Below, piece after piece: positions 1 to 9,250 of a stretch of DNA of 64,000 nt (its first letter is position 1; each line of letters opens with the position of its first letter). The DNA comes from Seminavis robusta. Taxonomy: Eukaryota > Bacillariophyta > Bacillariophyceae > Naviculales > Naviculaceae. A program made the position numbers and the translations under genes. The notes below the pieces were generated by a model, which saw only the letters and a program-made list of their open reading frames with translations, made no database searches and had not been told where the DNA came from. Where the stretch lies: the NCBI GenBank assembly GCA_903772945.1, contig CAICTM010000165.1:1-64000 (forward strand), given 5' to 3'.

Positions 1-1138
1 GATGCAGTTCTGGGGCAGTGGAGTTGGGGTACCGGTACACTACAATCCTGCGAGAAGGGGCCCACGTGGTGCTTTCCGCTCATCCGCCCAGTACTGTAAT
101 TCCTGGCCAGCTAGACGGCTCACGTAAGGGCTTGGGTTGCAATTCAGGTTGCTCCAGTGGCCACGGAAGAGCAGTCAGAGAATGCGGTCTCTGCCAACAT
201 ACTGCTCAGCAGCAAGTAGTTTTGCAACCACCATCATTGCCGCCCTCGATCCACCAGCAAGTTGCTGGAAGCCACGAAGCCACGAAGCCGCCTTCTGGTT
301 GCAGTTCAAGATGGCCACCTTCCACCTTCGGCAAAGAAAACAGAAAACAACATTGTGTCAAAGCGGTCTCCGTCTGGCTCTACTTCAGCATCTTCTGCTA
401 GCTAGCTAGCTGGCTAGGTAGTAGCTGGTATGGATCGCCTGGAGCGGAAGATTAGGCTTGACGTAAAGGTAGGTGTGGTAAACCTATAGTATTAAGAAAC
501 ATAAATTATTATTGATCTTTACCTCAACTACGCTTGCAAAGCTGTCTCGGTGGTCGCGTTGTGGGGTATGGTAAGGTACCAGCGTACCAGCTCGGGTTGT
601 ACATGAATAAATATTTATCTGACCGGTACTGACCGTCAGTACCGCTTCTCGAAGAAGAAAAGAAGTGATTTAAACAGTTAGAATTGGAGATTTAGTGTAG
701 ATTTCCCATCTTTCTGCTTCTGTTCGCTTGATGTGTCGTATCGAAAAGTGTCTTTTATTTCTGTTTTCGCTTTTTCACCTTGTTGTTTCTTTTCTTAGGA
801 GAGCGTTTCCGAAGGTGGTTATCGTGTTATTTCTTTTTCATATTCATACCAGTGAGTCCTTTTAATGTTACTATGACATAGTACGGCGGTGATACCGGTA
901 GTGGTGATCTATGGCTGAAGGTCTGTGAGCTGTGAGGTTGTTTGAGCTCTCCCTTTGCTCCCTTTCTCTCCTTGTTGTTGCTTGTGGGTGAGATGGAGAG
1001 GTCACTTCCACCCACAACCCACATCCACAACTCAACCCATCTGCCCAAAGTTCGAACGTTGTCTTTATCCCCTGCATGTTGTTTGTCATTGTTGTTTGTT
1101 GGAGGTCGCGCACAAGAAGTTAAGCATCCACCACCACC
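1..1138. other. Upstream intergenic region and probable 5' leader
   Basis: No gene is supported here. Short open frames near 18-409 lack an ATG start, recognisable domains and credible composition. The last 150 bases before the ATG at 1139 are pyrimidine-rich, then run into a CA-rich leader (the start is preceded by several CAC/ACC triplets), which fits a 5' UTR of the following gene. TACCGGTA palindromes occur at 30-37 and 893-900, and a GCTAGCTA cluster lies near 396-415. Confidence 0.5.
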
Positions 1139-3770
1139 ATGACGTCGCTTCCAGGCAGCAAAGACGAAGAGAAGACTTCCCCCAACGATGTGTATGAGGC
1201 ACACGAGATCGAACGACTTCAAAAGGAGATCTTGATGGCAAATCCTCCCGCGAGCAAACGATCAACATCGACTGGCGACGATTACCCTCAGGTCGCCCAG
1301 CGCCCAAGAAACGAGGCAACAGCAGCAGATGTGTTGCCTGACGACGTCGAGTCCGATTTCGTGTCTACTGAGATTCCTCCAGAAGCGCCAGTGGCAGCAG
1401 TCTCCGAGGAGATGCCGCCAGATTCCGATAGCAAACAGGAGGCTCGTGTGGAAACAGAGATGGAGCAGCCTACCAAACCCTCTGATGCAGCTACTACCAC
1501 CACCACTGGTGAGACGCAGTCGGCAACCACCGCGATTTCGCGAATGGTCTCATCACCGGGAGCCTTTAGCATGCGAGGCCCGGACGGTGCGGCTTCGGAC
1601 GACCCCGAGAACGACGAGGACGAATTCGACGAGGGTCCACCACCAGTGAACGATTTGGAAACTGGAACCGTTGGTACCACTCGTAACGACACAACTGTCG
1701 CCATTGCAGGAATGCCGCAGCAACAACTTCCACAAGATCCCATTGTGGAAGCTGTGGCAGTTCAAGACGACCTTCTTGAAAGAGCACAGATCGAGGAAGA
1801 AATCAGAAACACTATCCTGCAAGAGGCGGTACAGGCAGATGTGATTCCTGTACAAGTTCCTGATGTCATAGATGAAAGGATGGGCGACAATAAAGAACCC
1901 AATTCCATGAAACACATTCTTTGTGGCGTGGTTAGCTTGGTGCTTCTCCTGGTACTAGTGCTGGGTCTGGGGCTTGGTCTTTCCAAAGAGAAGGATGATG
2001 TCACTACAAACAACATGGAAAACACCAAAAGACCTACACTGGAAGTTGTGAGGGAACGTGGCTATGTACGATGTGGAATGAACAATCTTGGCTTTGCCAG
2101 CATCATTGATCCGGAACAATCAGACCAACTAGCCGGTTTCAATGTACAGCAGTGCAGGGTGATGGCTTCTTTGGTCTTTGGAGATCCTGACAAATTTGAA
2201 CAAGTTTGGGTGACTCCCTTTTCTAGATTCGAGTTGTTAGCCGATGGAACAGTGGATATCACTACAGAGGGCACAACCCATACTATGTATGTTGACTGTA
2301 GCAATCAAGTCTGGCTTCACCAATGCTTTTCAGCAGGTGACTTACTCTCATCATATTCTCTTTCCGTTGTCCATTTGCTACAGGGGGCGCGATGTCTATG
2401 AAGCAAACACAAGATCTTCCTTTACATTTTCCACCCCGTATTTCTATTCAGGATTGGCATTTGGAGGTGTGCCAACATATGTGGACTGTGCAGACAACTT
2501 GGAGGATTTCCGTGGCGACTGTAGGGGTCTGCAGATTTGTGCTGCAGCAGGTACAACTCACCTTGCAGTGCTCTCTGAAGTTTTGGGGGGTGGTACCATT
2601 GTCCCATACAATGGCACGGACACCTTAGTCGAAAGGTTCCTGTCAGGAACTTGCAATGTTATTGCGTCAGAGCCAATCTTCCTCACCAAGTTCAGTGCAG
2701 TCTATGTAACTGATGATTGGGAAGTGGACTGGAAGTTAGGTGCAAAGCTTTTTTCCAAGGAGCCCTTGTGCCTGGTGACAAGACAGGATGACCCAGAGTG
2801 GTCAGCTCTGGCAGACATTGCTGTCAATGCCTTCTTTTTGGCAGAGGCAAACAACATCTCCAAAGATCAATCTGACAAAATGGCGGACTTGGCTTTATCC
2901 AACAAAGGTACTGAAGCTGAGCTAGACCTGATCTCTTCTCTGACAACCTTGATTGCAGAGTTTGGGCATCACGGTGACCTCTACAGTCTTCACATAGAAG
3001 ACAAGGTGCCAAGGCAAGATGGTCTCAACACAGTCTATGACAAAGAGTCGTCAACAGGTCTGTTGTACTCCATACCACTTGGGAAGATTACTGAGCTTGG
3101 ACCAAGTCCTGTTGCTAATGGCACCCTGTCGCTGATTCTGGAGCAAAACTACCTTGTCTGTGGAGTAATGCCAACCAAAGGCCCAGCATTTGTATCCTCT
3201 TCCAAGATTGATTCCTACGATTCTCTATGGTCTGGCTTTGACATTGAGTTTTGCCGAGGATTGGCAGCATCATTGTTTGCTGGTGATTCCAGCAGGGTCG
3301 TGTTTGTGGAGGTGCAAGACATGACTGATGCATATGGTGCTTTGGCCAATGGTTCAGTGGATGTTGTGGCTGGTGCTAGAGTAACCCTTCAGGCTGGCAT
3401 CCAGGAACCAACAACAGGTCTTGGTTACAAGTTCTCGTCACCCTACTACTACGACAATGAAAGCAGAGATGCGTTTGCCTTTATGATGCTCAACACAGAT
3501 CCACAATGGAATGACTTCGTCTATTGGATAGTGATGGGAGTCATCTTTGCAGAGGAGGAAGGCATTACAGCTGAAACCTCTGTTGACATGCCCATTGTTT
3601 CTTTGTTTGGTGAAAAGCTGAAGCAAATGTTCCGAGACTGTGTTGCCTCTGTGGGAAACTATGCTGAGCTGTACAATGCTACATTGCAAGACGTTGTGCC
3701 AAGGGGCGGTGCAAATAGGCTCAATGAGGGACTGGCTGGGCCACAGCTGTTTCCGATAAATTTAAGTTAA
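1139..3770 (+). CDS. Type II membrane protein with two solute-binding (SBP_bac_3-like) domains
   Basis: Two exons (1139-2286 and 2384-3770) give 844 residues. The intron starts GTATGT and ends TACAG; joining there turns the split codon into Met and continues as HTM-GRDVYE, a smooth family match. Residues 1-256 are acidic, Ser/Thr/Pro/Glu-rich and probably disordered and cytoplasmic. A Leu/Val/Gly-rich helix spans about 259-282. The outside part holds two lobes resembling bacterial family 3 periplasmic amino-acid-binding proteins: about 301-520 (VRERGYVRCG, then GFNVQQCRVMA and DGTVDI) and about 630-840 (LEQNYLVCG, GFDIEFCRGLA, NGSVDVV). Each pair of matched phrases lies in the same order, so the domain is duplicated. 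A ligand-binding receptor or scavenging role at the cell surface is inferred; no ligand can be named. No kinase, channel or other effector domain is visible. Confidence 0.8.
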
Positions 3771-4271
3771 ATTTACTAGAGCTAGCATGTGGGGCCACAG
3801 GTGCTGCTTACCGGAATTGGGCATGGCATACCGGTACACCTGAAAGCAAAAGGTGAAACCATGGCTCAGCTAGCCTCCGCCAAGAAGCAGCGGCAAGCTG
3901 GCTAGTTTCGTAGTGTGGCGCTTTTGACAGGCCAGACGAGGATTTAAACGAGTCTCTGTGAGCCCAGAGAAAAATTTGGTTGTGGCATGCGGTAGTCCAT
4001 GTTTAAATGTCGTGTGTAGAGAAATAGTACTGTACAGTACCACACTTGGCACGTGGTCAAGGGAAGCTTGATAAGTCTTATTCAGTCTGGGTTCTCAGAG
4101 ACTTTGATGCACGTGACTTACCCAAACGTGGTTCAACCTGACTTTAGGGGACTTAAAGCCTCAAACGTGCTTCAGAGGATAGTTTTTTTCGCATTTTCTT
4201 CGTCTCACAAATAAACAACAAGCATCAAGCAACAACCTAAACAACCACACCGCACAGGAAGAAGAGGCAAG
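3771..4271. other. Intergenic spacer
   Basis: No gene is seen. It contains a TACCGGTA palindrome at 3829-3836 and, just before the next start codon, a CA/AAC-rich stretch that looks like a 5' UTR. Confidence 0.5.
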
Positions 4272-5732
4272 ATGGATCTGAGTAACGTTGTATTCATCGA
4301 AAACAAAAAGAAGGGAAAGAAAACGAAGAAAGGCGCAAGGAAGAACCACCAGAAAGAAGCCACAAATGATGGCGCAACTCCATGGAATTTGGTGGCACCG
4401 GGTCCAAACGATCCGAGCGTAAAGCGACGAAACGGGAAGGTCTACCATTATTGCCACCACTGCAAGTTTTGGGCGTTGCACCAACCAGGTAAAGGGAAGA
4501 ATTGTAAACAAGCCGAGCCATTGACCGATCTGTTGGGCGCATTCGGAAACAATCGTCCATTCCAGAGCGCGACATGGTTTGACAAAGGCGCGAGAAACGC
4601 GACAACACGAGGGAACGCCTTTGGTGCGGCCGCCGTGACTGGTCAAACTCCTCGTGAACCGACGTTTGGCACTAGAGTGCACAACGGTCCCATCTTTAGG
4701 AAACCGCCGGGCTTCGCCATGGCATACCAGGGCCCAACCCAATCCATTTTTGGAGCCAAAAGTTGCAACCCAAGTCCCAGCCCATTCACGCCCCAGCCAG
4801 AGCCAAGGAGGAATCAGACCTCTTTTGGCCCGACCACTGATGGGGGCAACGGATCTAGTTTTGAGCAATCGTTCAGCTTTCCCAAGGCAGATCAAAGTTC
4901 GCCCGATTCTATCTTTGGTGGCCGTGTGAGCGGTCAGGCCAATTTGGGGGGATCGTTCAGCTTTCCCAAGGCAGATCAAAGTCCGTCCCATTCCATCTTT
5001 GGGGCGAGCGGTCAAAAACCCGGCACATTCAGGCCTCGCGCGGAAGCAAACGGCTTTTCGGATGCGCAAGCCAAGTTGTCTTTTGGACTCTCCGCGACTG
5101 ACGGGAACTTGCCCAGTTTCGGGAAATCGTTCAGCTTCCCCAGATCAGGCCAAAGTTTATCCCAGTCCATCTTCGGGGAGCAAAATACTAACACGTTCAG
5201 CAGCTTTGGGTCTGCCTGTGGCTCCTCCGCGAGCACCGCGAGGTCCGGAAACACAACATCATGCCGCCAAAACTCGCCGTCCCTTGAAACTCCCAGAACG
5301 GACGAAAGCAAATTCAGCTTTCCTGTACCGGCGAAGCCAGCTCAGGCCTTTGGCTTCTCCGTGCGTCCTGAGACTTGGGGTAAGTCCAGCTTTCCAGCCA
5401 CTGCATCATCGGGTGGCTCCTCTTTCTCGTGGTCGCAGGCTCCTGAAACCACATTCCCCCCAACAACTACCACTCAACAAGGCCCTGTCTCTCCGGGCCC
5501 TGTTGAGTCTGTTGAGTCTCCAACGTCTTCGGCTCCTCCGTCCTTCCTCTACGATCATTACCCTTCCCACATCGTGACACCCACCCCATTCATCCCCATC
5601 ACCCAGGGCGGACCAACCCCGATGATGGTGGAAGCCGTTCCGTCTTCCTCCTTCTCGGGAGAAATGCACTCGTTGCGGATGTCGGCTCTGGAAGCCAAAA
5701 GTAGGGAATTGGCACAATACTTGGTTCACTGA
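4272..5732 (+). CDS. FG-repeat protein with an N-terminal Cys/His motif
   Basis: Single exon, 486 residues, starting at the ATG after GAGGCAAG. Residues 1-35 are very Lys-rich and could act as a nuclear localisation signal. A short motif follows, YHYCHHCKFWALH then P..GKNC, which could bind zinc; similar W/C/H-rich motifs occur in Gag-like regions of diatom Copia elements, but no other retroelement part is present. The rest is low-complexity Ser/Pro/Gly/Phe sequence with about twelve FG dipeptides, several in the form SIFG, and repeated units FSFPKADQS...SIFG. This composition resembles FG nucleoporins, and a finger plus FG repeats recalls the NUP42 layout, though the finger is not of CCCH type. 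A nuclear-pore or RNA-export link is inference. An open frame on the opposite strand (4161-5069) is a shadow. Confidence 0.6.
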   Translation: MDLSNVVFIENKKKGKKTKKGARKNHQKEATNDGATPWNLVAPGPNDPSVKRRNGKVYHYCHHCKFWALHQPGKGKNCKQAEPLTDLLGAFGNNRPFQSATWFDKGARNATTRGNAFGAAAVTGQTPREPTFGTRVHNGPIFRKPPGFAMAYQGPTQSIFGAKSCNPSPSPFTPQPEPRRNQTSFGPTTDGGNGSSFEQSFSFPKADQSSPDSIFGGRVSGQANLGGSFSFPKADQSPSHSIFGASGQKPGTFRPRAEANGFSDAQAKLSFGLSATDGNLPSFGKSFSFPRSGQSLSQSIFGEQNTNTFSSFGSACGSSASTARSGNTTSCRQNSPSLETPRTDESKFSFPVPAKPAQAFGFSVRPETWGKSSFPATASSGGSSFSWSQAPETTFPPTTTTQQGPVSPGPVESVESPTSSAPPSFLYDHYPSHIVTPTPFIPITQGGPTPMMVEAVPSSSFSGEMHSLRMSALEAKSRELAQYLVH

Positions 5733-5753
5733 GCACAATACTCGGTTCGCTGA
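5712..5753 (+). repeat. 21-bp tandem duplication across the stop codon
   Basis: Two adjacent 21-bp units (5712-5732 and 5733-5753) differ at two positions. Each ends in TGA in the frame of the FG-repeat gene. The first encodes the last six residues AQYLVH and the stop; the second, beyond the stop, would read AQYSVR and stop again. Confidence 0.8.
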
Positions 5754-7426
5754 GCTTGAAGCAGGGAACACGAAACCAGAACGAACCGAAAACAACTTGT
5801 GAGCCTTTGGGAAAGCAACAGCCCAAAGGCGAGCAAATCTATGAAACCAAATTGAAAAAACACAAAAGAAGTTTATAGCCTTGGGGGTTCAGCCCAAGGG
5901 CGACCAAACGAACAAAGCAAGCAAAGTAGGTCATCCACTTACACCCAGGATGCGCTATGATAATCATAATCGAAAAGAATCTTTTTTTTTTTAGTCAGAA
6001 CACGGATGGTACCAAAGTACACTGTATACTCCTTATGCTATAGTAGTCGCTCCATCTTGCACCTGGCTAGATCCGCAAGAGGAAAAATTCTCTGGGCCAA
6101 CACATGGCGCAACTCCATCCCCCAAGCCAATACAGTATTTGATAGCCCCCACTACCGGCAGCAAGTAGCTAGTAGTACACAAGGACCAGCAACCCAAACC
6201 ACACAGGGAATGCAAAAAGCCGTTGCAGAAGACTATTTTAAAAGGGAAGTCTCTCAACTCCATCGCCCTGGGTTCGGGGTGGCACAAGCTGGACAGCCAT
6301 GTAAGTGTGGGGAAGAATTTTGCTGTCAGCTCGTGGCATTGGCGGTGCCCCTGTTGCGGCATACGGGTAATAGTCTAGTCAAGTTCTTGGGATGGCAAAC
6401 AAGCTCGGTTCCGAGAAGGGTGCCAGCCGCGAGACTTGTCGGGCTGGCTTCCATCTAAGAAGCTACGGATTAACGTCGTTTCTGGAAAGTCTGGTCAAAA
6501 TACCGGAAAATGACGACACGAAAAAGAGGCATTTGGTTCCGGCAAATCTACTACGGGTATGCATACATACATGTATGATATGCATACTAGTATGCATACC
6601 GGCAGCTGGTAAATGTAGACCCTGGACCCTGGAGATACTTCTAGAAAGCTCCATCCATTTTACTTCAGAAGAATGTCAACCTGTGCATACAAGCCATTAG
6701 TACTCGATAATCTATAGCAATGAAAGTTGACGAGCTCTGTTTGGTATTTTAACTATCTGCTCATGCCCCAGCTATTCTCTTGGTTCAATTCAGGCTTGTG
6801 TCATTTTAATTTTGGCTGAGACCAGCCTCAGAGCTACCAGAAGCCAGTTAGCTAGCTATTACATGTACTACTTCTCCAGCCACGAACTAAATGGACCAGA
6901 GCTGTAAGGGGTGCTGCAAGTACCGTACCACGTTGGGTATCTTTCATCGTTCCAAAATCAAGAATGCTTTCTCTCTTGTATCAATGTGTGTCCTCCCGAA
7001 CTGTGTTTCACAACGAAAATCTGGAGGGGCTTGTGTGTGGAGCATTTTCAAGACGGAGTGGCTTGTGTGTCGCTACGATTTGACCGTTGCCGAGAAGCGT
7101 CCCGAGAGCTTTCTGAAAAGAGTCATAATGTCTCCGACCAATCACTGAGGTAGCAGACATCAATGCCTCCAGTCTTTCCTACCGCTTTTGTTGATCTCTT
7201 GATCCCGCCCACACACATACCGTTTGTCGAAGGATAATACAGAAGAAGTGTGTGCTTGTTCTCTCTGTCTCTCTTGTGGGATCTCTACAGGCAATGGATG
7301 GCTTCTACTAGGCTGGAGTGTGAAGGAACAAGAGTTAGTTACAGGAGCAGGATAGCGCAGTTCGATCTCATCTCTCGCGCTGATTGCTTGATTGCAACAT
7401 CCAAGAACAACTGTCCGCCAAAAGAA
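5754..7426. other. Intergenic region with a 20-bp palindrome
   Basis: No gene is supported. Open frames at 6006-6458 and 6891-7153 have no recognisable domain and an unconvincing composition. A perfect 20-bp palindrome (TATGCATACTAG and its mirror) lies at 6579-6598 inside a longer run of TATGCATA-like sequence from 6558. The last 200 bases are probably the 5' UTR of the HSF gene. Confidence 0.45.
5803..5901 (+). other. Two hairpins in the probable 3' UTR of the FG-repeat gene
   Basis: GCCTTTGGG at 5803-5811 pairs with CCCAAAGGC at 5822-5830. GCCTTGGG at 5878-5885 pairs with CCCAAGGGC at 5893-5901. The two stems are similar to each other and lie about 70 and 145 bases after the stop codon. 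A role in 3'-end processing or stability is possible but untested. Confidence 0.4.
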
Positions 7427-9019
7427 ATGATGGCAATGAGCCTGCAACCTGACGTGGATGCTGCGACGTCCTTACCAAGAGCGACATCGGCTGAAAGTGA
7501 ATCTGAGGTCCCTAATAGCGTCTTTAGACGTAGCAGCACTGGTTCACGGAGAGGGAGTGACTCTTCGAGGTCTCCCTTCAGTGGTCTGTCGGCATTGATC
7601 CAAGCTGCCACTTCTCAGCTGGGACAGGTTAGTGAAGAGGCTCCAGGTGGCAGTGACTACAACGATGAGAATGCTGGTGCTAGAACAAGGCACAACAACA
7701 ACAACAGCAAGCTTACCACTCCTCGTCGCTATACGCCTCATGGGTTTCACACTTCTTCGTCAATGATGACAAACAACCAACTCTACCTGGACCAAAGCAA
7801 CATTCGCGGATCATCGTCCTTGAATACGACCCCCACGCTGGCACCTGAGCCTGGTTCAGCAGCTGCATTGAGGAAGCAATCCTTCCCTGAGATACTCATG
7901 ACAGTGCTAGAAGACAATGCCAATGCTGATGTCATCACCTTTCTCCCCGACGGCAAGTTCTTCGCTGTTAGGCGAAAGGAGTTCACAGAGACTACAATGT
8001 TGACCTACTTCTCCGTTAGATGTTTTGATGAGTTCCTGAAGAAGATACACAGTTGGGGATTCTCTAGGATTGATAAAGGCAGCTGTAGAGGCAATCGAAC
8101 TTATAAGTGTCCGGGTATTGAGATATTCAGACATCCCATGTTCGCCAAGGGGGACTGGGACAAGTGTTCGAGGATTTGCTTTGGAGAGAGTCCCACTGAA
8201 GTGAGGCTATCGGCACTACCTGATAGGGCCAGGATTGAATACACACTCAGTGATGAATCAACCATAACAGCCAGCAAGAGACGACTCTCCCCCAGCCATG
8301 TGCGGAAAGAATCAGAGTCATCCACCGCAACGTCCAAGCAAAGACTCTCCATCGAGGACGATGGTAGCTCTACGTCCATGTCGCCTCTGATAAAGGCAGC
8401 AAACTCCGTTTCACAGATACCCACCGCCGTCTCCAAGAGTGATAGTGCCGACACCGAGAGCAGTGCTGACGCCAGTGCTGCTGCAATGACCGAGATGGAA
8501 GACAATGTCCGTAGTCTTGCTCTGGCGATCACTACCGATAAGCTCAACCTAAAGGCCGGCGTGGAAGACGAGGTAGAGGCGTCGACGCCACTGGTGGAAC
8601 GGGCAGTGGAGAATGCCACACATACCATTGTCACGGATGCGATTGAAACGTTGCTTCGAGATGAGAGTCACACCCGAGAGACGTTTCTGAAGCATGAACG
8701 TGAGCTGTCGAGGTCATCTCTGCCGGGTGTCGTGCCAATCAGTAAGCAACTCTTTTCGCCGCCTGTGGATGCCGCAGCAGTAACGGCAGCAGCAGTGGCG
8801 GCAGCAGAGGCAGCTGGACTTGACTGTGGCATTGGCAAAGGAGGGGGGCATCAAGGTATGATCAAAGGTATTCGGGATCCCCCGGTGGGTGCTTCGGCCG
8901 TCGCTCGTAGCACTGAGGGAACAACCACCAGGAGGAGACGGAGCCCTGACCCACCGGCATCGGTGTTGACGTCCGCCAGCGTGCCGGTAGGAGTAGCGTT
9001 ATCAACTACTAGTTCATAG
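7427..9019 (+). CDS. Heat-shock-factor-type transcription factor (divergent)
   Basis: Single exon, 530 residues from the ATG at 7427. The frame is open upstream to 7250, but that part has no convincing start, and MMAMSLQPD follows a better leader. Residues 1-150 are Ser/Thr/Asn-rich and disordered. The HSF DNA-binding domain lies at about 152-255: SFPEILMTVLED, then ITFLPDGKFFAVRR, the recognition-helix region FDEFLKKIHSWGFSRI, and FRHPMFAKGDWDKC. The usual SFVRKLN..GF helix is altered here (FDEFLKKIHSWGF), so its binding site may differ from the standard nGAAn element. The tail is Ser/Ala-rich with a short helical part (ATHTIVTDAIETLLRDE) and no clear leucine-zipper trimerisation heptads. 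HSFs are the largest transcription-factor family in diatoms, and a second gene of this kind lies at 57.5-58.9 kb. Confidence 0.88.
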   Translation: MMAMSLQPDVDAATSLPRATSAESESEVPNSVFRRSSTGSRRGSDSSRSPFSGLSALIQAATSQLGQVSEEAPGGSDYNDENAGARTRHNNNNSKLTTPRRYTPHGFHTSSSMMTNNQLYLDQSNIRGSSSLNTTPTLAPEPGSAAALRKQSFPEILMTVLEDNANADVITFLPDGKFFAVRRKEFTETTMLTYFSVRCFDEFLKKIHSWGFSRIDKGSCRGNRTYKCPGIEIFRHPMFAKGDWDKCSRICFGESPTEVRLSALPDRARIEYTLSDESTITASKRRLSPSHVRKESESSTATSKQRLSIEDDGSSTSMSPLIKAANSVSQIPTAVSKSDSADTESSADASAAAMTEMEDNVRSLALAITTDKLNLKAGVEDEVEASTPLVERAVENATHTIVTDAIETLLRDESHTRETFLKHERELSRSSLPGVVPISKQLFSPPVDAAAVTAAAVAAAEAAGLDCGIGKGGGHQGMIKGIRDPPVGASAVARSTEGTTTRRRRSPDPPASVLTSASVPVGVALSTTSS

Positions 9020-9250
9020 GTTCATAGTCTAGAGAGTTTGCGGTACCGTAGAAGCTTTCAACGTTGGGTGCTACCGGTATCCCAGTTCTGCGCCATCGAG
9101 TCGAGTGCGTTGCTTATCCTCAATGGCTCGATTGCCACTACTTCCTTGCCAGCTGGGAAAGACTGTACTCACTACTTGGCACAAGCATCAGTGTAAATGC
9201 GGTTTTTAACCTTAAACTAGCTTGTAGGTTCGTCGCCACTGAGGGCACCA

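Noticed and set aside
18-409. Two overlapping open frames at the left edge
   Set aside because: The first lacks an ATG start; both lack domains and coding-like composition.
4161-5069. 302-codon open frame on the minus strand
   Set aside because: It lies opposite the FG-repeat gene, has mixed composition and mirrors its repeats.
6006-6458. 150-codon open frame
   Set aside because: No domain or homology-like pattern; it lies in repeat-rich spacer DNA.
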